NCBI RefSeq assembly: GCF_014647655.1
Contig: NZ_BMPP01000006.1
Span: 124,595 to 188,594 of the forward strand
From: Deinococcus malanensis
Lineage (GTDB): Bacteria > Deinococcota > Deinococci > Deinococcales > Deinococcaceae
Length of the DNA: 64,000 nucleotides
Reading direction: 5' to 3'
The notes under the pieces were generated by a model. It was given only the letters and a program-made list of their open reading frames with translations. It did not search any database and was not told the origin of the DNA. The position numbers and the translations under genes are program-made. Within the stretch, counting starts at the first letter, position 1, and each line of letters opens with the position of its first letter. Below, one piece after another: positions 1 to 10,784 of this stretch.

Positions 1-209
1 TTTCCGGTCCGCAGCGGAGAGGTCGGTATTCTGCTGGGCATGGACGCCCGTGAGTCCCTGGCGGCCCTGCGGGCGCTGGCGGCTACGGATCCTGCGTCCG
101 GGGCCCAGACCTCTCCGGCGGTACCGTTCCAGTCCTCCTCTTCCCAGAGCTCACCGGCACCGATGCCGACGACACCCTCAGACGCCCCCTCTCAGACCCT
201 GGAGACCCC

Positions 210-213
<4 letters not shown>
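1..213 (+). CDS. C-terminal end of an LCP/LytR-like protein (5' truncated by window)
   Basis: The frame is open from base 1 and ends in TGA at 211-213. The visible 70 residues begin with a short folded-looking stretch (GEVGILLGMDAR) and then become a Ser/Pro/Thr-rich tail, as in extracytoplasmic proteins. The stop overlaps the rsfS start as ATGA, so the two are co-transcribed and probably translationally coupled. In deinococci rsfS commonly follows a LytR/LCP-family gene in the nadD-yqeK region; that order, and not a diagnostic motif, is the reason for the name. Only the end is visible, so the family call is tentative. Confidence 0.4.
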
Positions 214-575
<362 letters not shown>

Positions 576-593
576 ACCAATTATGAAAATTCA

Positions 594-626
594 GAGTGCG
601 CCGCCCGGCATGCGGGCGGCGCACTC
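594..626 (+). terminator. Hairpin after rsfS, probable terminator
   Basis: Perfect 14-bp inverted repeat (GAGTGCGCCGCCCG and its complement) with a 5-nt loop, starting 18 nt after the rsfS stop. There is no clear T-run after it, so intrinsic termination is likely but not certain. Bases 627-773 beyond it hold no gene I can support. Confidence 0.6.
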
Positions 627-773
627 GCCTGGTCGGTTCACAACCGTTTTACACCCAACGCCGTGTATCGGGGCACTCTGGCCACCTGGGAATAGTGGCA
701 GAAGCATATAAAGAGACGGGCTGCGCGGTATGGATCTTTCCGCGGCGCTGCCCTGGCTGTGACGCACGCCGTA

Positions 774-1247
774 TTATCCTGCCGACATTGCCCGCGCCAC
801 GCTGCCGGGCAGCTCACGGGCCACACGCTCCAGGGTACGGCTGGCCGCGGCCCCCACCATTTTTTCGAAGGCCGCGCCTCCCCAGCCTTCTGCTTCCGGC
901 ACCGCCAGATGGGCGCTGAACTGAAAGTCGAAGTGCACCTCTGCGCTTTCTTTAGCCCGGGCCTGACCACTGACCTCGACCCAGGCACGTTCACCGGCAA
1001 GCAGCTCCGGAACCAGTTCAGCCCCCTCAGAGGTCAACTGCAGTCGGCTGACAAACGGCAGATCCACCTCACCCAGGATGGGCACCGTAACCACCAGTTC
1101 GCCGCGCACACCATACCCGTCAGCCTGGAGACCTCGCAGAAAGCGTACCTGGGACAGGGCCACCGCCGGGTCCCGTACAAACGCCAGGGCCTGGGCGTGG
1201 GACCCGGGATGGGTCAGGACAAAGCTCTGCCGGGCGTCGAGAATCAC
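774..1247 (-). CDS. DUF3809-like protein, Deinococcus-type
   Basis: 157 residues, no signal peptide or membrane segment. Alternating beta-type stretches (ELVVTVPILGEVDLPF, AEVHFDFQFSAHLAV) and a long C-terminal helix with FEKMVGAAASRTLERV resemble a START/SRPBCC-like lipid or hydrophobic ligand fold; this is my reading of the pattern. I recall the family as DUF3809, described mainly in Deinococcus. It lies 4 bp downstream of the 86-residue gene on the same strand, so the two form an operon. Biochemical function unknown. Confidence 0.65.
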   Translation of the reverse strand: MILDARQSFVLTHPGSHAQALAFVRDPAVALSQVRFLRGLQADGYGVRGELVVTVPILGEVDLPFVSRLQLTSEGAELVPELLAGERAWVEVSGQARAKESAEVHFDFQFSAHLAVPEAEGWGGAAFEKMVGAAASRTLERVARELPGSVARAMSAG

Positions 1248-1251
1248 GCGC

Positions 1252-1512
1252 CTAGTCCACCCACTCGATCACCACACGCCCGCCCTCCAGGGCCGCCTGA
1301 AGCTCCTGGTCGCCAGCGCTGCGCAGCCGGGGCAGGTGGGCAAAGCGCGGCGTGGCCGAGGCGAAGCCCAGACGCACGATCACGTCCTCGCTGACTTCGT
1401 CCTTGCCGATGCGCCATACCAGCTGGCCCCCCAGTGCCTCAAGCTGGCGGGTGAGGTCCGCCGGCAGCACCTGGGCGTCGGCAGGAGGCTCCGGGGGCAG
1501 GGGATCGGTCAT
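1252..1512 (-). CDS. Small conserved hypothetical protein (DUF3248-like)
   Basis: 86 residues with an N-terminal Pro-rich stretch, then a compact domain (LEALGGQLVWRIGKDE, DVIVRLGFASATPRF). First gene of a two-gene operon with the DUF3809-like gene, 4 bp away. The name DUF3248 is from memory of Deinococcus-Thermus small proteins and cannot be checked here. It is divergent from the gene at 1564, leaving about 50 bp for two promoters. Confidence 0.55.
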   Translation of the reverse strand: MTDPLPPEPPADAQVLPADLTRQLEALGGQLVWRIGKDEVSEDVIVRLGFASATPRFAHLPRLRSAGDQELQAALEGGRVVIEWVD

Positions 1513-1563
1513 GAGGACATTGTAAGGCCCGGGGCCAGCTGAGGCGCGCTACAACTGAGGTCC

Positions 1564-1845
1564 ATGACTGTTCCCAAGCTGAGCTGGCGAAGCCTGGAAA
1601 CCCGCGTGGGCCTCGACGGTCTGCCGGCCTTTCACCGTGCCTTTCTGACGTGGCGGGGCGTCGAGGGCGCCGACGCCATGCCGCTGCGCCGGGTATCGCA
1701 GCGGGTCGAAGCCGAACTCAACCGTCTGGTTCAGGCCGGGCAGGCGGCGCGGGCAGGCGACGACTGGCTGCTGGTGCCAGGCGCTCTGGCGGAGTTTGCG
1801 GCCGCGCGGCCCTTTGTGTCTGCCGATGGAGCGTTGTTACGCTGA
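1564..1845 (+). CDS. Hypothetical protein, 93 residues
   Basis: Small soluble protein without recognisable motifs; helical, with LSWRSLETRVGLDG near the start and a region resembling a short winged-helix (VSQRVEAELNRLVQAGQAAR) that could be a degenerate HTH. Start ATG has no Shine-Dalgarno; TACAAC lies about 9 nt upstream, fitting a leaderless transcript. Strong G/C at codon third positions supports it being coding. Confidence 0.6.
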   Translation: MTVPKLSWRSLETRVGLDGLPAFHRAFLTWRGVEGADAMPLRRVSQRVEAELNRLVQAGQAARAGDDWLLVPGALAEFAAARPFVSADGALLR

Positions 1846-1908
1846 AGGCGATGAGGTGCTTGTCTTGACTTCCGTTGCCTGGCCGCTCAGTCCACAGAGG
1901 CTGACGCC

Positions 1909-2990
<1,082 letters not shown>

Positions 2991-3072
2991 TACAGACAGG
3001 CTCTCCCCTGTCTGAAATTCAAGCCACAAGATCAGGCTTTCAAGCGAGAATCCGCATCAGGTCCAAAAGGAG

Positions 3073-3103
3073 AGGGCCAGGGGAATGACCACCCTGGCCC
3101 TTT
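3073..3103. terminator. Bidirectional terminator between coaD and metK
   Basis: Perfect 10-bp stem (AGGGCCAGGG / CCCTGGCCCT) with a 9-nt loop followed by TTT on the plus strand, midway between the convergent ends of coaD and metK. Confidence 0.7.
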
Positions 3104-3115
3104 CGTGAATACTGC

Positions 3116-4327
3116 TCAGCCCTGTGCGGCCTGCCGCAGCGCCTCAGCGCGGTCAGTTTGCTCCCAGGGAAAATCGGGACGCCCGAAGTGCCCGTAGGCA
3201 GCGGTCTGCGCGTAGATGGGCCGCTGCAGGTCCAGCTGCGCGATGATCGCCTGGGGACGTGCGTCGAAGTGGGCTTCTACCAGCCCAGCCAGCCGCTCGT
3301 CACTGACCGTGCCGGTGCCGTAGGTGTCCACCCGCAGGCTCACCGGACGCGCGCGGCCGATGGCATAGGCCACCTCGACCAGGGCCCGGCGGGCCAGCCC
3401 GGCCGCCACGATGTTCTTGGCGATGTAGCGCGCGTAGTACGCCGCCGAGCGGTCCACCTTGGTCGGGTCCTTGCCTGAAAAGGCACCGCCGCCGTGGGGC
3501 ACCGCGCCGCCGTAGGTATCCACGATGATCTTGCGCCCGGTCAGTCCGGTGTCGCCGTGCGGCCCGCCAATGACGAAGCGGCCACTGGGGTTGATGAAGT
3601 ACTTGGTGTCCGGCGTGAGGTACCCGGCCGGAATGACTGCCTGAATCACGTGCTCGAGCATGTCCTGACGAATCTGTTCCTGGGTGACGTCCTCACCGTG
3701 CTGGGTGCTGATCACGATGGTGTCCACCAGAGTCTCGCTGGCGTCATGAACGTCGCCGTCGCGTACCACAGTGACCTGGGCCTTGGCGTCGGGACGCAGG
3801 TAGGGCAGCGTGCCGTTCTTGCGTAGCTCCGCCAGACGGCGGGTAAGCTGGTGCGCCAGCGAGATCGGCAGCGGCATCAGCTCCGGGGTCTCGTCGGTGG
3901 CGTACCCGAACATCAGGCCCTGGTCGCCGGCCCCGACCAGGCTGTAGGCGTTCTCGGGCAGGGCGCGCTGGGCCTCGCTCATGCCGCGCCATTCCTCGGA
4001 GTGGTCCACCCCCTCCGCAATCTCGGGGGACTGCTCGTGAATGCTAACCAGCACCGCGCTGTACTCGGCATCAAAGCCGTAGTTGGCGCGGGTGTAGCCG
4101 ACTTTCATGACCGCGTCACGCACCGTCTTCTGCACGTCCACGTGGGCTGTGATGGCCCGGACCTCACCGGCCACGACCGCCATGCCGGTGGTGACCAGCG
4201 TCTCGACCGCCACCCGGCTGGTGGGTTCCTGGCGCAGGAACTCGTCCAGGATCGAATCCGAGATAAAGTCCGCGAGCTTGTCCGGGTGTCCTTCTGAGAC
4301 CGACTCCGAGGTGTAGAACTTCCGCAT
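3116..4327 (-). CDS. metK: S-adenosylmethionine synthase
   Basis: 403 residues from the chosen start at 4327, which begins [17 protein letters not shown] and has a good Shine-Dalgarno (AGGAG, 6 nt spacing). A longer upstream reading is possible but would add an unconserved extension. Conserved signatures: [29 protein letters not shown] (residues ~115-130), [20 protein letters not shown] in the central domain and [19 protein letters not shown]. Converts methionine and ATP to SAM. Monocistronic; I looked for a SAM riboswitch in the short leader and saw none. Confidence 0.96.
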   Translation of the reverse strand: MRKFYTSESVSEGHPDKLADFISDSILDEFLRQEPTSRVAVETLVTTGMAVVAGEVRAITAHVDVQKTVRDAVMKVGYTRANYGFDAEYSAVLVSIHEQSPEIAEGVDHSEEWRGMSEAQRALPENAYSLVGAGDQGLMFGYATDETPELMPLPISLAHQLTRRLAELRKNGTLPYLRPDAKAQVTVVRDGDVHDASETLVDTIVISTQHGEDVTQEQIRQDMLEHVIQAVIPAGYLTPDTKYFINPSGRFVIGGPHGDTGLTGRKIIVDTYGGAVPHGGGAFSGKDPTKVDRSAAYYARYIAKNIVAAGLARRALVEVAYAIGRARPVSLRVDTYGTGTVSDERLAGLVEAHFDARPQAIIAQLDLQRPIYAQTAAYGHFGRPDFPWEQTDRAEALRQAAQG

Positions 4328-4560
4328 GTGTACTCCTGTCGGGTGGGGGTGCGTCTCACAGAACAGACCTGGAGAGGGATGTCGCCTGCTGTCCCCACCC
4401 GGCCACGCCACCACGCTGGACGGCACGGGCCCGCCCAGGGTAACGCACCGGGGCGCGCTGCCGGAAGGTTGACAGGCCCGGCAGGCTGGACAGCCGTGAA
4501 GTTATCCACTGGGGCGGGCACCTGACATGTCCCTGACGCATCACGTCAGAATGAGAGGCA

Positions 4561-5250
4561 ATGAGCCACGTCGTTGTGATCGAGGACGAGGGAACCGTGC
4601 GGGACGTCCTGCGCTTTCACCTGGAGCGTGCGGGGCTGCGGGTCACCGCCCTGGATTCCACACACGGGGCCCTGGAACAGCTGGGCGGGGCCGACGCACT
4701 GGTGCTGGACTGGATGCTGCCCGGCGAGAGCGGCCTGGGGTTCCTGCGCCGGCTGCGTGCCGACGCCGAGCTGCGCCGCATGCCGGTCCTGATGTTGACG
4801 GCCCGCGCCGCCGAGGCCGAACGGGTCGAGGGCCTGGAGTCCGGAGCGGACGATTACCTGACAAAACCCTTCAGCGCCGCTGAACTGGTCGCGCGGGTCC
4901 GGGCGTTGCTGCGCCGCTCGCAGCCCGACAGCCCCCCCACCCTGACCAACGGCCCGCTGATCGTGGACCTGAACGCTGCCGAGGCGCGCGTGGGTGGCAA
5001 GAGGCTCAACCTGACCCGGCGCGAATTTGACCTGCTGGCCTTCCTGACCCAGCACACCGGGCGGGTGTATTCGCGCACTGAACTGCTCGACCGGGTCTGG
5101 GGCGCGGACTTCCTAGGCGGCGAACGCACGGTGGACCAGCATGTCACGCAGCTTCGGGCGCACCTGGGCGACGACCCCAGTAAACCCGACTTCCTGGAAA
5201 CGGTGCGGGGCAAGGGCTACCGCATGCGGCCCCGGACGGACGCCTCATGA
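4561..5250 (+). CDS. phoB: OmpR/PhoB-family response regulator
   Basis: 229 residues. Receiver domain with acidic pocket near EDEG, phospho-acceptor Asp in LVLDWMLPGESG (residue ~50), the Thr in MLTAR and Lys in LTKPFSA (residues ~80-104). The C-terminal winged helix (residues ~130-225) has LTRREFDLLAFL and ERTVDQHVTQLRAHL, ending GKGYRM. Stop overlaps the histidine kinase start, and phoU follows, so I infer a phosphate-responsive system. No pst transporter is adjacent, so the signal is inferred. A 6-bp dyad (CTGACG/CGTCAG) at 4533-4549 just before the start could be an operator. Confidence 0.85.
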   Translation: MSHVVVIEDEGTVRDVLRFHLERAGLRVTALDSTHGALEQLGGADALVLDWMLPGESGLGFLRRLRADAELRRMPVLMLTARAAEAERVEGLESGADDYLTKPFSAAELVARVRALLRRSQPDSPPTLTNGPLIVDLNAAEARVGGKRLNLTRREFDLLAFLTQHTGRVYSRTELLDRVWGADFLGGERTVDQHVTQLRAHLGDDPSKPDFLETVRGKGYRMRPRTDAS

Positions 5251-6218
5251 GCGCCGACCTGATGGGCGCTGCCGAGCCTGCACCCACCAACGACGCCTGG
5301 GTGGACGCGCTGCCTCAGGCAGTGCTGCTCAGTGAAGCCGGACTGGTCACGCGGGTCAACGCAGCCGCCGCCCGCTTGTGGGGCGTGCCGCAGGACCGCG
5401 CCCTGGGCCGCCCGGTGCTGGAAATCGTGCGCCGGCACACGCTGGAGGCACTGCTGGACAGGGGCGGAGAATTGGAACTGGAAGCGGGCGGGCGCACCCT
5501 GCGCTGCACGGCTACCCGCCACGCGAACAGCAGTGCGCTGATCGTGGAAGACATTACCGAGCACCGCCGCCGCGAAGCGGAACTGCGGGAAGCCACCGCC
5601 GTGCTGTCGCACGAGTTCCGCACGCCGGTCGCGGCCCTGCGCGGGGTGCTTGAAGCCCTGGAATACGACATGCCGGCCGACCTGGCCCAGAACTTCGTGA
5701 AGCAGGGCCTGCAGGAAACCGAGCGGCTGGCCCGTCTGGTCGAGGATCTGGCGGTGGGCTTCCGACCCACCCGCGCCCGCACCCTGCCGCTGTCTGAAGC
5801 ATTCACGCGCGCCGAGCGGCTGCTCAGCACCGAGCTGGGCACCCGGCAGGCACAGCTGAGTTTCGGACAGGACCATCTGGTACGCGCCGACCCCGACAAG
5901 CTGCTGCAGGTGTTGCTGAACCTGATCGAGAACGCCTTGAAGTACGGCCCACCCGCCCAGCCTATCCGCGTGCAGACCAGCCTGCGCGGCACCTGGGTGG
6001 AGGTGCGCGTGCTGGACCAGGGCGCCCCGATTCCGGACACCGACAGCCTGTTCCGGGCCCACACTCGCGGTCAGCAGGCCACCGGGCAGGGCAGCGGCAT
6101 GGGGCTGTATATCGTACGGTCCATCGTGCATGGCTGGGGCGGGCAGGCCTGGGCCGAGCGGCAAGAAGACGGCAACGCCTTCTGCTTTACCCTGCCTGGC
6201 GTAGCCGGTCTGGGCTGA
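5247..6218 (+). CDS. Sensor histidine kinase, PhoR-like, soluble with PAS domain
   Basis: 323 residues. N-terminal PAS-type domain (AVLLSEAGLVTRVNAAAARLW, residues ~20-100), H-box AVLSHEFRTPVAALRG with phospho-acceptor His near residue 120, N-box LLNLIENALKYG (~230), and G-box GSGMGLYIVRS (~285). No transmembrane segment is visible, so it senses inside the cell or through a partner; PhoR proteins usually have membrane anchors, which makes this one reduced. ATGA overlap with the regulator gene. PhoU, which follows, could be its partner. Confidence 0.85.
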   Translation: MSADLMGAAEPAPTNDAWVDALPQAVLLSEAGLVTRVNAAAARLWGVPQDRALGRPVLEIVRRHTLEALLDRGGELELEAGGRTLRCTATRHANSSALIVEDITEHRRREAELREATAVLSHEFRTPVAALRGVLEALEYDMPADLAQNFVKQGLQETERLARLVEDLAVGFRPTRARTLPLSEAFTRAERLLSTELGTRQAQLSFGQDHLVRADPDKLLQVLLNLIENALKYGPPAQPIRVQTSLRGTWVEVRVLDQGAPIPDTDSLFRAHTRGQQATGQGSGMGLYIVRSIVHGWGGQAWAERQEDGNAFCFTLPGVAGLG

Positions 6219-6288
6219 GCCGTGGCCAGACCGTATTTCATAGTTCACCCCGTGCCACACAGTGCTACGGTTAACGAAGGAGTAATTC

Positions 6289-6933
6289 ATGCGTGAAGCC
6301 CTGGAAAACGACCTGCGCGCCGTGCTCAACGGCGCCCTGAACATGCTTGGTACGGTCGAGCGGATGCTGCCGGTGGCGGCCGACGTCCTGCTGCACGAAC
6401 GCATCGAGCGCCTGGAGGAGGTCCGCGCGCTGGACCGCGAGGTGGACGCCCAGGAAGCGCAGCTTGAGGCCGAGTGCCTGCGCATCATCGCGCTGCACCA
6501 GCCGGTGGCCCGGGATCTGCGGCTGGTGGCCCTGGTCCTCAAGAGCCTGAGCGACATCGAGCGCATGGGCGACTACGTGGTGCACGTGGCCGAGGACGGT
6601 GCCGAGCTGGCGCAGCAACCGGCACTGAAGCGCTACGTGAACCTCGCGCGGATGCTCGAGCGCCTGGGGGAAATGAGCCAGAACCTGCGCACTGCCATTG
6701 CCGAGCGCGACGTGATACGCGCCGAGACCACCGTGCAGATGGACGACGAGGTCGACGACCTGTACGAGCAGATTCAGCGTGAACTGGTGACCTACATGCT
6801 CGAAGATCCCCGCAACATCAGCAAGGCGCTGATGCTGATGCGGGTGGGCCGCAGCCTGGAGCGCATCGGGGACCACATGGAGAATGTGGCCGAGCGGGTG
6901 CGTTACTGGGTCACCGGCCAGCGCGAGGCCTGA
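6289..6933 (+). CDS. phoU: Phosphate signalling protein PhoU
   Basis: 214 residues, all-helical, with two PhoU repeats. Family motifs appear in each half: DLRLVALVLKSLSDIERMGDY (first 20 residues are the core; ~80-100) and the second-half RSLERIGDHMENVAERV (~185-205), containing the E/D-x-x-x-D metal ligands. PhoU restrains the PhoR kinase when phosphate is plentiful. Strong Shine-Dalgarno (AAGGAG). It follows the two-component pair after a 70-bp gap, so it may have its own promoter. Confidence 0.93.
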   Translation: MREALENDLRAVLNGALNMLGTVERMLPVAADVLLHERIERLEEVRALDREVDAQEAQLEAECLRIIALHQPVARDLRLVALVLKSLSDIERMGDYVVHVAEDGAELAQQPALKRYVNLARMLERLGEMSQNLRTAIAERDVIRAETTVQMDDEVDDLYEQIQRELVTYMLEDPRNISKALMLMRVGRSLERIGDHMENVAERVRYWVTGQREA

Positions 6934-7034
6934 GCCGGGATGAACGCTCAGGAAGCCCTGGAAATCCCTTCATCCAGGCGCTTCTAAGCCACGCGGCGGA
7001 TGCTCTGGTAGAGTAGCCCGACTAGGCTGTTCGG

Positions 7035-8831
7035 ATGACGGCGCCCGCCTCCTCTTCTGCTTCCCAGCCCCATGCCCGGAAATCCATGCTGGGCGTGCTG
7101 CGGGTGTACCTGGGACCACTGAAATGGCAGGTCGCGCTGCTCGCGGCGCTGCTGCTGAGTGGTACGGGGCTCAACCTGCTGCTCCCGCAGCTGCTGAGGC
7201 AGTTCGTGGACAACGCCAAGCTGATCGGCGGGGCGGATGTAGCCCTGCTGTCGCGTCTCGCCGTGATCTACATCGTGCTGGCTGTCGGAGTGCAGCTCAT
7301 GACCGCCGGGGCCACCTACGTGGGCGCGCGGGTGGGCTGGACCGCCACCAACCGCCTGCGCGCCGACCTGATGGCGCACCTGCTGTCGCTGGACATGCAT
7401 GAACACAAGGAACGCACTCCCGGGGAAATGATCGAGCGCATCGACGGTGACGTCACGGCCCTGAGCAACTTCTTTTCGCAGTTCGCAGTCAGGGTGTTCG
7501 GGGCCGCGCTGCTGCTGACTGGCGCCGTGGTGATGTTCTGGCGTGAGGACTGGCGGGTGGGGGCGGGTATCACGCTCTTTACGGTGATAACGCTGCTGAG
7601 CATGGACCGTGTGCGGCAGCTGGGCGTCGAACCCACCAAGGCCGAGCGGGAAGCCAGCGCCCGACTGTTCGGTTTTGTCGAGGAGCGCCTGACCGGCCTG
7701 GAAGATATCCGCTCACTGGGCGCCGGCGGCCATCACCTGAATAATTTCCTGCGCACCCAGCGGGACTTCTTCACGCGCAGCACCTTTTCCTGGCGGCGGC
7801 GCAGCGTGGTGTGGCAGCTCAGCATGCTGCTGTTCGCAGTGGGCTATGTCGGCCTGCTCTCGGCGGCGGTGGGCCTGTACGCCACCGGAGCTATCACGCT
7901 GGGTACGGCCTTCCTGCTCTACCAGTACATGAGCATGATTGAGGAACCCATCGACCAGCTTACCCAGCAGTTGCAGGATCTGCAGAAGGCAGGCGCCAGC
8001 CTGGGCCGCGTCAGTGAGATCCTGGCGCTGCGCAGCGAGATCCACGGAGGTACCCGGACCTTGCCTGCCGGACCGCTGGCCCTGGGTTTCCAGGACGTCA
8101 GCTTCACCTACAACCCCAGTGAGCCTGCCTCTCGCGGCGTGCTGCACCATGTGAGCTTCCATCTGCCCGCCGGCCAGACCCTGGGCCTGCTGGGCCGCAC
8201 CGGCAGCGGCAAGACCACCCTGACCCGGTTGATTTCGCGCCTGTATGACGCCACCAGCGGTGAGGTGCGCCTCGGCGGCGTCAATGTGCGCGACGTTCCT
8301 CTACATGACCTGAGAACCCGCATGGCTGTGGTCACCCAGGACGTGCAGCTCTTCCAGGCGAGCGTGCGCGACAACCTGAGTTTCTTTGACCCGGACATCA
8401 CCGATGCCCAGGTGGAAGCGGCGCTGCTCGAAGTGGGTCTGGGCGCTTGGCTTGACAGGCTGCCGGAAGGCGTGCGCACGCCGCTGCCTTCCGGCAGCCT
8501 GTCGGCTGGCGAAGCGCAACTGCTGGCCTTTGCCCGCGTGATGCTGCGCGACCCGGCCGTGATCATCCTGGACGAGCCCAGCAGCCGCCTTGATCCCGCC
8601 ACCGAGGCGCTGCTGACCGCTGCCATGACCAGGCTGCTGTCGGGGCGCACCGCGATCATCATCGCGCACCGCCTGGACACAGTGGCCCGCGCCGACCGGA
8701 TTCTGGTCCTGGGTGACGGCCAGGTGCTGGAAGAGGGCGCACGCGAGGCCCTGGCCCGCGACCCCCGCAGCCAGTATGCCGGGCTGCTCCTGGCCGGCGC
8801 CGCCAGCGAGGACGCCGGGGTGCTGGTATGA
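7035..8831 (+). CDS. ABC exporter half-transporter (membrane + ATPase domains), first subunit
   Basis: 598 residues. Six predicted membrane helices over residues ~25-310, then a nucleotide-binding domain with Walker A GRTGSGKTT (~390), a signature loop read as LSAGEAQLLAFARV (the usual LSGGQ is altered) and Walker B VIILDEPSS with the catalytic Glu, then the His switch IIAHRLD. The start fits a leaderless transcript (TAGGCT 6 nt upstream). The next gene encodes a second half-transporter 55 bp downstream, so the pair most likely forms a heterodimer. Substrate unknown. Confidence 0.88.
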   Translation: MTAPASSSASQPHARKSMLGVLRVYLGPLKWQVALLAALLLSGTGLNLLLPQLLRQFVDNAKLIGGADVALLSRLAVIYIVLAVGVQLMTAGATYVGARVGWTATNRLRADLMAHLLSLDMHEHKERTPGEMIERIDGDVTALSNFFSQFAVRVFGAALLLTGAVVMFWREDWRVGAGITLFTVITLLSMDRVRQLGVEPTKAEREASARLFGFVEERLTGLEDIRSLGAGGHHLNNFLRTQRDFFTRSTFSWRRRSVVWQLSMLLFAVGYVGLLSAAVGLYATGAITLGTAFLLYQYMSMIEEPIDQLTQQLQDLQKAGASLGRVSEILALRSEIHGGTRTLPAGPLALGFQDVSFTYNPSEPASRGVLHHVSFHLPAGQTLGLLGRTGSGKTTLTRLISRLYDATSGEVRLGGVNVRDVPLHDLRTRMAVVTQDVQLFQASVRDNLSFFDPDITDAQVEAALLEVGLGAWLDRLPEGVRTPLPSGSLSAGEAQLLAFARVMLRDPAVIILDEPSSRLDPATEALLTAAMTRLLSGRTAIIIAHRLDTVARADRILVLGDGQVLEEGAREALARDPRSQYAGLLLAGAASEDAGVLV

Positions 8832-8886
8832 GCTCCCGGCTGGCCACCATGTTCCCATCCGTCCCCTGTCCCCACCGGAGCCCTGC

Positions 8887-10698
8887 ATGACCACCTCTGC
8901 CCCGACCCCCACCCGTGACCGGACCTTCGCGCTGCAAAAGCGACTGTTCGCCTATAATCCGGCCCTGTTTGTTTTCAACCTGCTGATGTGGGGCATGGTG
9001 CACTCCGCGCCGGCCCTGCTGACCCTGGCTGTCAGCAGCATTTTTGGTCGGCTGGAGGAGGCCGAGAAACTTCGCGGAGCCGGGCAGCCGATCGATCCGG
9101 TAATCGCGGCCGCCTGGGTCTCCGTCGGGTGGTTCGCCTTCGTGCGGGCCAGCCGCTTCGGCATCTTTTACGGCGCCTTTCGGGCCTGGATCGAACTGTG
9201 GTACACCCTGGACGCACTGGTGCGGCGCAATCTGCTGGGCTATCTGCTGACGGCTCGCCGAGCCCGTCGCCTGCCCGACACCCCGGCGGAGGCGGTCAGC
9301 CGCTTCCGCGACGACGTGGATGACGTCGCCGGCTATACCGAAGTGTGGGTCGACGGTGCGGGCTTCGTGGTGTACTGCGTTCTGGCCATCACACTGATGG
9401 CGCAGGTGGACCCCTGGATCACCCTGCTGGTCTGCGCGCCGCTGCTGTTGATGGTGCTGTTCGTCCAGCGGCTCTCCCCCACCATCCGCACCTACCGGCG
9501 CCGCATGCGTGAGGCCACCGCCCGGGTCACCGACTTTATCGGCGAGACCTTTGGAGCTGTCAGTGCCGTCAAGCTGGCTGCGCGCGAGGACGCCATGGTC
9601 ACCCACCTGCGCAAGCTGGGAGAAACCCGCCGGCACGCGGCGCTGCGTGACGTGCTGCTGACCGAGCTGATCCGGGGTGTCAACACCAACATGGTGAACA
9701 TGGCCGTGGGCCTGGTGCTGCTGCTGGGCGCCAGCAAGGTCCGTGGTGGCAACCTGGGCATCGGCGAGTTCGTGCTGTTTATCGGACTGCTGCCCCGCCT
9801 GACCGGCAGCATGGCCTTTTTCGGCGATGCGATCGCCCGCCACCGCCGCACTGGCGTGAGCTATGAGCGTATGGCCCGGCTGCTCCAGGATGCCCCCGAT
9901 ACCAAAATCGTGGAACACCACCCGGCCTATCTGCACCGCGATCCACCCGCGCCACCTGCCGCTCCCCCTGCGCTGCCGCTGGAGGAACTGCACGTCGAGG
10001 GGCTGACGGCCACACACGGCGAGGACGGCATTCTGGGCGTCCGGGATGCCAGCTTCACCATCCGCCACGGTGAGTTCGTGGTCGTGACCGGCCGGATCGG
10101 AAGCGGCAAAAGTACTCTGCTGCGTGCCCTGCTGGGGCTGATTCCGGTGCAGCGCGGCACGGTGAGCTGGAACGGTGTGCCCATCGAGGACCCCGCCTCC
10201 TTCCTAATACCACCACGCAGCGCCTACACGGCCCAGCTGCCTAACCTGTTCTCCGATACCCTGGGGGAGAATGTTGTGTCCGGCAGCAACCCGGACCATC
10301 TGAACCGGGCCGTGCGGCTGGCGGTGCTTGAACCGGACCTGGAGCAGTTGCAGAGCGGCCTGGAGACCCAGGTTGGTGCACGCGGCGTGAAGCTTTCCGG
10401 TGGTCAGGTGCAGCGCGCCGCCGTGGCCCGCATGCTGGCCCGTGACGCCGATCTGCTGGTCTTCGATGACGTGAGCAGTGCCCTGGACGCTCGCACCGAG
10501 GCCCAGCTGTGGGATGGTCTGTTCCGCGAACTGGACGCGACCTGTCTGGTCGTGTCACACCGCCGCGCCGCGCTGATCCGGGCAGACCGGATTCTGCTGA
10601 TGCAGTATGGGCAGATTGTGGACGAAGGGACGCTGAATGAGTTGCTGGAGCGGAGTGAGGAGATGCGGGCGCTTTGGGCGGAGGATGTGGGGGAGTAA
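8887..10698 (+). CDS. ABC exporter half-transporter, second subunit with degenerate catalytic site
   Basis: 603 residues from ATG 8887 (GGAG upstream); an in-frame extension to 8713 overlaps the previous gene and is unlikely. Membrane helices lie over residues ~20-310. The ATPase domain has Walker A GRIGSGKST, an intact signature LSGGQVQRAAVARML and Walker B LLVFDDVSSALD, where the usual catalytic Glu is Asp, followed by SHRRAAL. A normal signature loop here with an impaired Walker B, and the reverse in the partner, is the pattern expected of a heterodimer with one consensus and one degenerate ATP site. Substrate unknown. Confidence 0.87.
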   Translation: MTTSAPTPTRDRTFALQKRLFAYNPALFVFNLLMWGMVHSAPALLTLAVSSIFGRLEEAEKLRGAGQPIDPVIAAAWVSVGWFAFVRASRFGIFYGAFRAWIELWYTLDALVRRNLLGYLLTARRARRLPDTPAEAVSRFRDDVDDVAGYTEVWVDGAGFVVYCVLAITLMAQVDPWITLLVCAPLLLMVLFVQRLSPTIRTYRRRMREATARVTDFIGETFGAVSAVKLAAREDAMVTHLRKLGETRRHAALRDVLLTELIRGVNTNMVNMAVGLVLLLGASKVRGGNLGIGEFVLFIGLLPRLTGSMAFFGDAIARHRRTGVSYERMARLLQDAPDTKIVEHHPAYLHRDPPAPPAAPPALPLEELHVEGLTATHGEDGILGVRDASFTIRHGEFVVVTGRIGSGKSTLLRALLGLIPVQRGTVSWNGVPIEDPASFLIPPRSAYTAQLPNLFSDTLGENVVSGSNPDHLNRAVRLAVLEPDLEQLQSGLETQVGARGVKLSGGQVQRAAVARMLARDADLLVFDDVSSALDARTEAQLWDGLFRELDATCLVVSHRRAALIRADRILLMQYGQIVDEGTLNELLERSEEMRALWAEDVGE

Positions 10699-10722
10699 GC
10701 GGGGGTTTGTTTCTTAGCTGGA

Positions 10723-10784
10723 TTGCCCCGCCCCCAGCCCCCTACCCCGGAGGGGCAGGGGGAGCTTTCGTTGCACTCGGCAAG
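10723..10784 (+). repeat. Dispersed ~62-bp repeat, left copy (inverted partner at 12563-12626)
   Basis: Begins TTGCCCCGCCC and contains a GC-rich internal dyad (CCCCCTACCCC / GAGGGGCAGGGGG) followed by AGCTTTCGTTG and a GCAAG end. The same sequence lies in opposite orientation at 12563-12626 with only a few differences. This resembles the small non-autonomous repeats reported from Deinococcus genomes. Together the copies bracket the IS701-like element. The rest of 10785-11039 holds no gene I can support. Confidence 0.8.

Noticed and set aside
4328..4560. SAM riboswitch upstream of metK
   Set aside because: The leader between any promoter and the ATG is short and I see no conserved SAM-I/II/IV core pairing.
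8659..10068. 469-codon minus-strand frame across the ABC genes
   Set aside because: Antisense shadow of two full-length ABC half-transporters.
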